DNA of 64,000 nt. Origin: Micrococcus sp023147585. GTDB taxonomy: Bacteria > Actinomycetota > Actinomycetes > Actinomycetales > Micrococcaceae. The translations under genes and the position numbers were made by a program. The stretch is from assembly GCF_044872765.1 (NCBI RefSeq), contig NZ_CP085253.1:1426001-1490000 (forward strand), written 5' to 3'. How positions within the stretch are numbered: position 1 is the stretch's first letter; the number at the start of each line of letters is the position of its first letter. Under the pieces are notes generated by a model. It did not search any database and was not told the DNA's origin. It worked only from the letters and a program-made list of their open reading frames with translations. Below, in pieces: positions 56,902 to 64,000 of the stretch.

Positions 56902-58488
56902 TCAGCCCCTCAGCTCGCGGCGCAGGATCTTGCCCGTGGCGTTCTTGGGCAGCCCGTCCATGATGGTCACCGTCCGGGGCTGCTTGTAGCGGGCCAGCCG
57001 CTCCGCGGCGAAGGCCTGCAGCTCGTCCTCCGTGACGGCGCTGCCCGGCGCCACGGACACGAAGGCCGCCACCTCCTCGCCGAGGCGCTCGTCGGTCACG
57101 CCCACCACGGCCGCCTCGACGACGTCCGGGTGCTCGTAGAGGACCTCCTCCACCTCGCGCGGGTAGACGTTCATGCCGCCGCGGATGACCACGTCCTTCA
57201 GCCGGTCCACGATCAGCACGTACCCGGCCTCGTCCCGGCGGGCGAGGTCGCCGGTGCGGAACCAGCCCTCGTCGTCGAACGCCGCCGCCGAGTCCTCCGG
57301 CCGGCCCCAATAGCCCGCCATGACGCCCTCGCCGCGGATGCGCAGCTCGCCGGCGGTCTCGAGGTCCTCCTCGGGCACCACGGTCCCGTCCACGGTGACG
57401 ATCCGGGCCTCGAAGCCGTCCACGGGCCGGCCCACGGTGCCCGGGCGGATCGGGGCGTCCACGGGGTTGAAGAAGCACGCACCCGCGTTCTCGGACAGCC
57501 CGTAGCCCTCCAACACGGGAACGCCGTACAGCTTCTCCGCCGCGCGCAGGGTCTCCACGGGCATGCTCGCCCCGCCGGAGAGGGGCAGGCGCAGGCGGGA
57601 GAAGTCCGCGGGCTCGGCCCCGGCCTCGCGGCGGGCCCGGGCGACGGCGAGGAACGCGCCGTGCATGGTGGGCACGCCGGGCAGGAACGTCACACCGTGG
57701 TCCTGCAGCTGCTGGAAGGCCCCGTCCGGAACGAAGCGCGGCAGGAGGGACAGGGCGGCGCCGGCGAACACCGCGCCGTTGAGCACCACCGAGAGCCCGA
57801 ACACGTGGAACATCGGCAGCGCCGCGAACACGACGTCGTCCGGGCCGAGCCGGCCCAGGCCGGTCGCCGTCGCCATGGCGTTGGAACGCAGGTTCGTGTG
57901 CGTCAGCCGCGCGCCCTTGGGCCGTCCCGTGGTGCCGGACGTGTAGAGCAGCACGGCGTCGTCGTCGGGGTCCCGCGGGGTGATCTCCGTGACCGGGGCG
58001 ATGCCCTCGACGGCGCACTCCCGCCCGACCGCTTCGAGGTCCAGGGTGACCACCTCGACGTCGACGTTCCCGGCCACCTCGTCCACGGCCGGCAGCCCGG
58101 GCATGGCCCAGAGCATGCGCGCCCCGGAGTCCTCGAGGAAGTACTCCAGCTCTCGGGCGGTGAACAGCGGGTTGAGCGGCACCATCACCGCGCCCAGGCG
58201 CATGAGCGCCTCGTAGACGGCCACGAACGTCGGGACGTTCGGCAGCATGACGGCCACCCGGTCCCCGGCCTGCACGCCGCGGGCGCGCAGCCAGCCGGCC
58301 GTGACGGCCGTGGCCTGGTCCAGTTCGCGGTAGCTCATGCGGGCGTCGCCGATCAGCAGGGCGACGGTGTCCGGCTGGCGGGCCACCGTGGCGGCGAGCA
58401 GCTCGGCGACGTGGCCGCGCCGCTCGGTGGGCCGGCCGGCGGCGTCGAGGGTCATGGCGGAGGTCTCAGGGGTGTCGGAGGTCGTCAC
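56902..58488 (-). CDS. Acyl-CoA ligase (copy 2)
   Basis: Predicted 528 aa ANL ligase. LLYTSGTTGRPKGARLTH, MFHVFGLSVVLNGAVF, GYGLSENAG, WFRTGDLARRDEAGYVLIVDRLKDVVIRGGMNVYPREVEE and Lys in LPKNATGKILRRELRG. GTG 58488 follows AGGAG. It shares long identical blocks with copy 1 (for example PLNPL-TARELEY and VPT-HGA). The acyl-CoA dehydrogenase gene lies 33 bases upstream in the same operon. Confidence 0.92.
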   Translation of the reverse strand: MTTSDTPETSAMTLDAAGRPTERRGHVAELLAATVARQPDTVALLIGDARMSYRELDQATAVTAGWLRARGVQAGDRVAVMLPNVPTFVAVYEALMRLGAVMVPLNPLFTARELEYFLEDSGARMLWAMPGLPAVDEVAGNVDVEVVTLDLEAVGRECAVEGIAPVTEITPRDPDDDAVLLYTSGTTGRPKGARLTHTNLRSNAMATATGLGRLGPDDVVFAALPMFHVFGLSVVLNGAVFAGAALSLLPRFVPDGAFQQLQDHGVTFLPGVPTMHGAFLAVARARREAGAEPADFSRLRLPLSGGASMPVETLRAAEKLYGVPVLEGYGLSENAGACFFNPVDAPIRPGTVGRPVDGFEARIVTVDGTVVPEEDLETAGELRIRGEGVMAGYWGRPEDSAAAFDDEGWFRTGDLARRDEAGYVLIVDRLKDVVIRGGMNVYPREVEEVLYEHPDVVEAAVVGVTDERLGEEVAAFVSVAPGSAVTEDELQAFAAERLARYKQPRTVTIMDGLPKNATGKILRRELRG

Positions 58489-58521
58489 GGTGGCTCCTGG
58501 TGCTCGTCGGGACGGGTCGGG

Positions 58522-59703
58522 TCAGAGGAAGGCGGAGTGGCCGGTGAGCCCGCGGCCCACGATCAGCGAGTTGACCTCGTAGGTGCCCTCGTACGTGAAG
58601 ATCGCCTCGACGTCGCAGAAGAAGCGGCCGAGACCGCGGTCCGCGAGGATGCCGTTGCCGCCCATCAGCTGACGCCCCAGAGCGGCCGACTCGCGGCACA
58701 TCTGCGAGGTCTTGAGCTTCACCAGGGAGGCCTGGGTCATGGACACCTCGCCCTCGGCCTCGAGCTGGACGGCGCGGTGGGCCATGCCGAGCGTGGCGGC
58801 CAGGTTGCCGGCGATCTGCACGAGCAGGGACTGCACGAGCTGGTGGGCGGCGATCGGACGGCCGAACTGCGTGCGCTCCAGGGCGTAGTTCCGGGCGATG
58901 TCCAGGACGGCCTGCTGCGCGCCCACGGCCTGCCAGCCCAGCCCGTTGCGGGAGCCGAGGAGGATCACGTTGGTGTCCGCGAACGAGTTCGCCTTCTCCA
59001 GCTTGTTCTCCGCCGGGATCCGCACGTCCGTGAAGGTGATGTCCGCGTTCTGCACGATCTTCACGGCGGTCTTGTGCTCGATCTTGGTGGCGCTGTAGCC
59101 CGGGCGGTCGGTCTCCACGATGAAGCCCTTGACCTGGTCGTCCGCCTCGTCGCGGGCCCACACGATCGCGATCCGGGACATGGTGCCGTTGCCGATCCAG
59201 CGCTTGGCCCCGTTGATCACCCACTCGTCGCCCTCGCGGCGGGCGGTGGTCGCCATGCCGCCGGCGACGTCGGAGCCGTGCTCCGGCTCGGTCAGCCCGA
59301 AGCAGCCGGTGTACTCCATGGCGTAGAGCCCCGGGAGCCACTTCTGCTTCTGCTCCTCGGAGCCCAGGTGCTCCAGGGTCGCGCCCACGAGGTCGTTGTG
59401 CAGGGCGAAGTAGACGCTGAGGGAGATGTCCGCGCGGGACAGCTCGGCCATCAGGCAGCCGCGGAACAGCGGGTCGGTGGTCATGCCGTTCAGGTGGTTG
59501 AAGCCGAGCTCGCCCACCTGGCGGGCGATCTCGTGCGGGAACTCGTCCCGGCTCCAGGCCTCCGCCACATGCGGGGTGACGATCTCGGCCAGGGCGGCGC
59601 GGATCTCCGCGAGCTTCTCCTGCTGCTCGGGCGTCAGGAGGCGGTGGTACTCGAGGACGTCGACGTCGATCAGCGGACGGCTCCGGGTGTCAGCGGCGGT
59701 CAT
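58522..59703 (-). CDS. Acyl-CoA dehydrogenase, glutaryl-CoA dehydrogenase-like
   Basis: Predicted 393 aa flavoprotein. FGLTEPEHGSDVAGGM (FAD contact), WIGNGTMSRIAIVWARDE, RTQFGRPIAAHQLVQ, QLMGGNGILAD and catalytic base Glu372 in FTYEGTYEVNSLIVGRGLTG, in the position used by glutaryl-CoA and short-chain acyl-CoA dehydrogenases. GGAG precedes ATG 59703. With the ligase, FadB-like protein and thiolase it completes a beta-oxidation set. The partner ETF genes are not here. Confidence 0.92.
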   Translation of the reverse strand: MTAADTRSRPLIDVDVLEYHRLLTPEQQEKLAEIRAALAEIVTPHVAEAWSRDEFPHEIARQVGELGFNHLNGMTTDPLFRGCLMAELSRADISLSVYFALHNDLVGATLEHLGSEEQKQKWLPGLYAMEYTGCFGLTEPEHGSDVAGGMATTARREGDEWVINGAKRWIGNGTMSRIAIVWARDEADDQVKGFIVETDRPGYSATKIEHKTAVKIVQNADITFTDVRIPAENKLEKANSFADTNVILLGSRNGLGWQAVGAQQAVLDIARNYALERTQFGRPIAAHQLVQSLLVQIAGNLAATLGMAHRAVQLEAEGEVSMTQASLVKLKTSQMCRESAALGRQLMGGNGILADRGLGRFFCDVEAIFTYEGTYEVNSLIVGRGLTGHSAFL

Positions 59704-59783
59704 GGGGGTTCTCCTCGGGATCAGGGGGTGTCTGCGTCAGGGGGCGCAGCGCCGGGGTGGGCGTGGGGTGTCGGATGAGCGGC

Positions 59784-60683
59784 TCAGGCGGTCGCCGCGG
59801 CGAGGGCGGTCAGCGGGAGGCCCCGCTCCTCGCCCCAGGCCTGCCAGTGGGCGGCGTCGTGCTCCAGGAGGGCGCCCGCGATCTGAGCGCGGACGTCCCC
59901 GTCCGGGTCCAGCCCGAGGCCCTCGAGGAGCGCGGCCGCGAAGTGCGGCTCGAGCGCGCCGACGGCCACATGGCCGTCGGCGGCCGGGTACACGCCGTAG
60001 TGGGGCGAGGCCCCGCCCAGGGGGCTGCGGCGGTCCGTCATGCGGTGACGGTTCGGCAGGGCCAGGGCGTGGGCGGCGTCGGCCAGTGCCACGACGGCGT
60101 GCCCGCCCGCCCCGTCCGCGCCGCGGGACCACAGGAGGGCCAGGGCCGCGGAGACGGCGCGCTCGGCCCCGTGCAGGTCCGCCGCCAGGATCCGAGGCGG
60201 CGGCCCCGGCTCCAGCAGGCCCGCCTCGGCCTGGTAGTTGATGTCATGACCGGGGACGTCCGTCCGGTCCCCGGCGAAGCCCGTGACGTCCACCTGGCAG
60301 ATCCGCGGGTGACGGGCGCGGACGGCGTCGGCGTCCAGGCCGAGGCGGCGCAGGGCCCCCGAGCGGTGGGACGTGAGGAACACGTCCGCCGCGGCGAGGA
60401 TCCGCTCCATCTCGGCGGCCCCGTCCGGGGACTTCATGTCCACGGTGCGCACCTGCTGGCCGCGATGCAGCTCCTCGTAGAGGGCGGGCACCAGCGTGGC
60501 CACGGGGTCCCCGCCGGGCGGGAGCACGGTGACGACGTCGGCGCCCAGCTCCTGCAGGCGGGCCGCTGCGACGGGCCCGGGCAGGTTCAGGGCGATCGTC
60601 ACCACGCGCACGCCGACCAGGGGGCCGGAGGCGACGGCGTCGCCCCCGGCGGCGGTCTGCGAGACGGTGTCCTGCGCGCTCAT
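59784..60683 (-). CDS. Short CaiB/BaiF-family protein, AMACR-like
   Basis: Predicted 299 aa, shorter than the usual 350-400 of the family. Start LVGVRVVTIALNLPGPVAAARLQELGADVVTVLPP and central PGHDINYQAEAG, where the Asp of GHDINY is the alpha-methylacyl-CoA racemase catalytic Asp. Likely racemises or transfers CoA of branched acyl-CoAs. ATG 60683 overlaps the FadB-like stop (ATGA). Whether the shorter C-terminal part weakens function is unknown. Confidence 0.85.
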   Translation of the reverse strand: MSAQDTVSQTAAGGDAVASGPLVGVRVVTIALNLPGPVAAARLQELGADVVTVLPPGGDPVATLVPALYEELHRGQQVRTVDMKSPDGAAEMERILAAADVFLTSHRSGALRRLGLDADAVRARHPRICQVDVTGFAGDRTDVPGHDINYQAEAGLLEPGPPPRILAADLHGAERAVSAALALLWSRGADGAGGHAVVALADAAHALALPNRHRMTDRRSPLGGASPHYGVYPAADGHVAVGALEPHFAAALLEGLGLDPDGDVRAQIAGALLEHDAAHWQAWGEERGLPLTALAAATA

Positions 60684-62908
60684 ACGAGGCCCTTCCCCGA
60701 GGCGGCGCGCGCGCGCAGCCACTCGGACGGGCGGAAGCGCTCGCCGTAGGCCTCTGCGAGCTCGTCCGCGCGCGCCACGAAGTCCGCCAGCCCGTTCTCA
60801 CGGTTGGTCATGAACGTGGCCGGGCCGCCGGTGTGCGGCGGGTAGCCGATGCCCAGGACGCCGCCGATGTTCGCGGACGCGGTGTCGGTCAGGACGCCGT
60901 CCTCGAAGCAGCCGGCCGTCTCGATCGCCATGCGGTAGAGGAAGCGGTCCTGGAGATCCTGCTCCGGCACGTCCACGTCCGAGGTGAAGTGCTCACGCAG
61001 ACCGGGCCACAGGTGCTTGGGGCCCTCGGCCGGGTACTCGTAGAAACCGGCCCCGCGGGCACGGCCAGGGCGCTCGAACTCCTCCACCATGCGGTCCACG
61101 ATCTGCTCGCCCGGCTGCACGACGCGCTCGGTGCCGGCGGCCGAGGCGGCCTTCTCCTCCTCTCGGCGCACGTGCTGCGTGAGGGTCAGCGAGACCTCGT
61201 CCAGCATGGCCAGCGGCGCACCCGGGAAGCCGGCCTGGCGCGCGGCGCGCTCGACGCGCTGCGGGTCCACGCCCTCCTCCACCATGGCGGCGGCCTCCAG
61301 CACGAGGGTGCCGAACACGCGGGAGGTGTAGAAGCCGCGGCCGTCGTTCACGAGGATCGGGACCTTGTGGATCTGCTGGACCAGGTCGTATGCGCGCTCC
61401 ACGGCCTCCTGGGAGGTCTGCTCGCCACGGATGATCTCCACGAGCTGCATGCGGTCCACGGGGGAGAAGAAGTGCAGGCCGATGACGTCGGCGGCGCGCT
61501 CCCGCGGCTCCTGCAGCAGCGTGATCGGGAGGGTGGAGGTGTTGCTGCACAGCAGCGTGTCCTTCCCCACCACCTTCTCGACCTCCGCGAACACGCCCGT
61601 CTTGAGCTCGAAGTCCTCGAAGACGGCCTCGATGACGGCGTCCACGCCGGCGAGGTCCGCGTAGTCCTCCGTGGTGCGGATGCGGCCCAGCACCTCGTCC
61701 GCGGCGGCCTGGTCCATCCGGCCCTTGGCCACGGCCTTGCCCAGCAGGTCCGCGCAGTGGGACTTGCCGCGCTCGGCGTTCTCCACCGAGACGTCCTTGA
61801 GGACCGCCTCGATGCCGTTGACGGCGAGGGCGTGGGCGATCCCGGCGCCCATCATGCCCGCGCCGAGCACGGCCACGGAGCCGACGGTGTGGCGCTCCGT
61901 GGCGCGCTCGCCGAGGGCCGCGCCGGAGCGGATGTCGCCCATGTCCGTGTGGAACGCCTGCACCATCGCCGTGGAGACCCGGCCGGTCACGAGGCTCACG
62001 AAGTAGCGGGTCTCGATCCGCAGGGCGGTGTCGAAGTCCACCTGCGCGCCCTCGACGGCCGCGGCGAGGATCGCCTTCGGCGCCGGCAGGTCCGCGCCGT
62101 GCAGCGTCTTGTGCAGCGTGGCGGGGAACGCGGGCAGGCGGGAGGCCATCGCCGGCTGCTGCGGGGAGCCGCCGGGCAGGCGGAAGCCCTTCTGGTCCCA
62201 CGGCTTGACGGCGTAGGAGGGGGCGCCGAGCGCCTCGTCGGTCTCCTCCGGGCCGCCCTCCTGGGCCTTCGCCGCCGCGGCCCCCTGCTTGAGGATCCAG
62301 CGCCGCGCCGCGGGCAGCAGCTCGTCCTGCGAGGAGACGAGCTCGTCGATGACGCCCTTCTCCTTCGCCTGCGCGGGGCGGTACTGGGTGCCCTGGAGCA
62401 GCCAGTCCATCAGGGCCTTCTCCAGGCCCAGCATCCGCACGAGGCGCGTGATGCCGCCGCCGCCGGGGAGCAGGCCGAGGGTGACCTCGGGCAGGCCTAC
62501 CTTGATGCGGGCGTCGTCCACGGCCACGCGGCGGTGGCACGCGAGGGCGATCTCCAGGCCGCCGCCGAGGGCGGCGCCGTTGATGGCGGCGACCACGGGC
62601 CGGCCGAGCTTCTCGAGTCGGCGCAGGACGGACTTCACGTGCTCGGTCATCGCGAAGACGTCCGCGGCCTCGTCCGGGCCGGTGGGGCCCAGCTGGTCCA
62701 GGTTGCCGCCGGCGAAGAAGGTGCTCTTCGCGCTGGTGAGGATGACGCCGGCGATCGACTCGCGCTCCTGCTCGAGCCGCTCCACGGTGGCCTCCATGGA
62801 GTCCCGCCAGAGGTCGTTCATGGTGTTGACCTTGGCGTTGGGGTCATCCATGGTCAGGGTGACGACGCCGTCGGCGTCCTGGTCCCAGGTGATCATGTTC
62901 TCAGTCAT
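60680..62908 (-). CDS. fadB: Multifunctional 3-hydroxyacyl-CoA dehydrogenase/enoyl-CoA hydratase
   Basis: Predicted 742 aa FadB/FadJ-type fusion. N-terminal crotonase: AGGNLDQLG, GGGLEIALACH and GLPEVTLGLLPGGGG keep both catalytic Glu. From about 340: NAD motif VAVLGAGMMGAGIAHA, SNTSTLPIT and catalytic His in GLHFFSPVDRMQLVEI, then two 3HCDH C-terminal domains. Catalyses hydration and oxidation in beta-oxidation. The thiolase gene is 49 bases upstream. Symbol by family; the exact orthologue is not certain. Confidence 0.93.
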   Translation of the reverse strand: MTENMITWDQDADGVVTLTMDDPNAKVNTMNDLWRDSMEATVERLEQERESIAGVILTSAKSTFFAGGNLDQLGPTGPDEAADVFAMTEHVKSVLRRLEKLGRPVVAAINGAALGGGLEIALACHRRVAVDDARIKVGLPEVTLGLLPGGGGITRLVRMLGLEKALMDWLLQGTQYRPAQAKEKGVIDELVSSQDELLPAARRWILKQGAAAAKAQEGGPEETDEALGAPSYAVKPWDQKGFRLPGGSPQQPAMASRLPAFPATLHKTLHGADLPAPKAILAAAVEGAQVDFDTALRIETRYFVSLVTGRVSTAMVQAFHTDMGDIRSGAALGERATERHTVGSVAVLGAGMMGAGIAHALAVNGIEAVLKDVSVENAERGKSHCADLLGKAVAKGRMDQAAADEVLGRIRTTEDYADLAGVDAVIEAVFEDFELKTGVFAEVEKVVGKDTLLCSNTSTLPITLLQEPRERAADVIGLHFFSPVDRMQLVEIIRGEQTSQEAVERAYDLVQQIHKVPILVNDGRGFYTSRVFGTLVLEAAAMVEEGVDPQRVERAARQAGFPGAPLAMLDEVSLTLTQHVRREEEKAASAAGTERVVQPGEQIVDRMVEEFERPGRARGAGFYEYPAEGPKHLWPGLREHFTSDVDVPEQDLQDRFLYRMAIETAGCFEDGVLTDTASANIGGVLGIGYPPHTGGPATFMTNRENGLADFVARADELAEAYGERFRPSEWLRARAASGKGLV

Positions 62909-62957
62909 GGCTGCTGTGCTCTCTCTGCCGTCGGGCGGAACTCGGGGTCGGAGGCGC

Positions 62958-64000
62958 TCAGACGCGCTCGACGATGGTGGCGACGCCCATGCCTGCGCCG
63001 ATGCAGAGGGTGGCGATGCCGGTCTGCAGGTCGCGGCGCTCGAGCTCGTCCACCAGGGTGCCCAGGATCATGGCGCCGGTGGCGCCGAGCGGGTGGCCCA
63101 TGGCGATCGCGCCGCCGTTGACGTTGGTCTGCTCCTCGCTCCAGCCCAGGTCCCGCATCAGCTGGAGGGGCACGGCCGCGAACGCCTCGTTGATCTCCAC
63201 GAGGTCGATGTCGCCCGCGGTCATCCCGGCGACGTCGAGGGCCTTGCGGCAGGCCGGCGTCGGACCGGTGAGCATGATGGTGGGCTCGGAGCCGACGACG
63301 GCGGCCGAGACGATGCGGGCGCGCGGCGTCAGGCCGGCACGGCGGCCCGACTCCTCGCTGCCCACGAGGGTCAGCGCGGCGCCGTCCACGATGCCGGAGG
63401 CGTTGCCCGGGTGGTGGACGTGGTGGATCTGGTCCACGTCCGTGTAGCGGTCGAGCGCGACGGCGTCGAAGCCGGCCTGCTCCCCCATCGCGGCGAAGGA
63501 GGGCTTCAGCCCGGCCAGGATCTCGAGCGAGGAGTTCGGTCGGATGGTCTCGTCCCGGTCCAGGACGGTCAGCCCGTTGATGTCCTTCACGGGGATGACG
63601 GACTTGTCGAAGCGGCCCTCGGCCCACGCCTGGGCGGCGCGGTGGTGGCTCTGGACGGCGAAGCGGTCCAGGTCCTCCCGGGTGAAGCCCTGGCGGGTGG
63701 CGATGAGGTCCGCCGAGATGCCCTGCGGCACGAAGTGCAGCGCCAGCGCGGTGGCCGGGTCCGTGGCCCACGCGCCGCCGTCGGAGCCCATGGGGACGCG
63801 GGACATGGACTCCACGCCGCCGGCGATCAGCATCTCCTCCCAGCCGGAGCGGATGCGGGCCGCCGCCTGGTTGACGGCCTCGAGGCCGGAGCCGCAGAAG
63901 CGGTTGAGCTGCACGCCGGCCACGTTCTCCGGCATGCCGGCCTTGAGGGCGGCCACGCGGGCGATGTCCGCGCCCTGGTCCCCCACCGGGCTGACGACGC
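62958..64000 (-). CDS. Acetyl-CoA acyltransferase (thiolase), partial at right edge
   Basis: About 347 residues of a roughly 400-aa thiolase; the frame is open to base 64000 (VSPVGDQGADIARVAAL), so the N terminus lies outside. Nucleophile Cys in LNRFCGSGLEAV, EINEAFAAVPLQ, His in GGAIAMGHPLGATGAM and Cys in TLCIGAGMGVATIVERV are present. A GTG at 63986 is internal and not the start. It forms the FadA-like partner of the FadB-like protein downstream. Confidence 0.93.
   Translation of the reverse strand, partial: VVSPVGDQGADIARVAALKAGMPENVAGVQLNRFCGSGLEAVNQAAARIRSGWEEMLIAGGVESMSRVPMGSDGGAWATDPATALALHFVPQGISADLIATRQGFTREDLDRFAVQSHHRAAQAWAEGRFDKSVIPVKDINGLTVLDRDETIRPNSSLEILAGLKPSFAAMGEQAGFDAVALDRYTDVDQIHHVHHPGNASGIVDGAALTLVGSEESGRRAGLTPRARIVSAAVVGSEPTIMLTGPTPACRKALDVAGMTAGDIDLVEINEAFAAVPLQLMRDLGWSEEQTNVNGGAIAMGHPLGATGAMILGTLVDELERRDLQTGIATLCIGAGMGVATIVERV

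Overview
The window is very GC-rich actinobacterial DNA. Codon third positions are almost all G or C, actinobacterial gene families dominate, and many genes begin at a leaderless ATG/GTG about 6-8 bases after a TANNNT -10 box. Gene content suggests a Micrococcus-like member of the Micrococcaceae; that placement is inference. I saw no rRNA, tRNA, insertion sequence, CRISPR array or replication origin. The dominant theme is aromatic-acid catabolism feeding CoA-thioester beta-oxidation.

Layout. 1-4.9 kb: the start of a DUF559/AbiEi-like gene (cut by the left edge), pdxS, a CitE-like lyase, a lipoprotein and a PLP aminotransferase. 4.9-12.7 kb: the homoprotocatechuate (3,4-dihydroxyphenylacetate) meta-cleavage genes: an FAH-RraA fusion protein, a GntR regulator, hpaE, hpaD, a cupin, hpaH and hpaI. 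Three of their promoters carry a GTATAC-centred palindrome. 12.7-22.6 kb: selO, an orphan Rieske ferredoxin with its reductase, an aromatic/HisC-type aminotransferase, an IclR regulator divergent from a MobA-type flavin monooxygenase, and a coiled-coil/hydrolase gene pair. 22.7-44.8 kb: a nearly complete phenylacetate (paa) regulon: paaABCDE-paaG, an MHS permease, paaJ-paaF-paaH, paaZ plus a second hydroxyacyl-CoA dehydrogenase, paaR, paaK and paaI. It is interrupted by a zinc-type ArsR/His-Cys-rich metal protein pair, an SRPBCC gene, an SDR, panD, a complete DUF559/AbiEi-like gene and two lipoproteins. 45-52.5 kb: purB, an orphan AAA ATPase, two tandem TRIC-type channels, a DUF1846 protein and a lower-GC HNH nuclease. 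52.5-64 kb: an S66 peptidase and a minus-strand acyl-CoA cluster (two related acyl-CoA ligases, SDR, acyl-CoA dehydrogenase, AMACR-like protein, FadB-like fusion, thiolase cut by the right edge).

How the genes work together. PaaK makes phenylacetyl-CoA, PaaABCDE epoxidises it, PaaG and PaaZ rearrange and open the ring, and PaaF/H/J carry out beta-oxidation. HpaD/E/G/H/I convert homoprotocatechuate to pyruvate and succinic semialdehyde. The MHS permease promoter carries both the GTATAC palindrome of the hpa genes and the GACCGNNCGGTC element of the paa genes, so it probably serves both pathways.

Most unusual signals: (i) long, near-perfect palindromes of 23-28 bp per arm, three of the four next to DUF559/AbiEi-like genes and two related ones bracketing the intact copy; (ii) the dual-operator transporter promoter; (iii) the FAH-RraA fusion in a pathway that appears to lack a separate isomerase; (iv) a 13-C tract just upstream of a ribosome binding site; (v) a His-rich protein with a metallothionein-like Cys tail.
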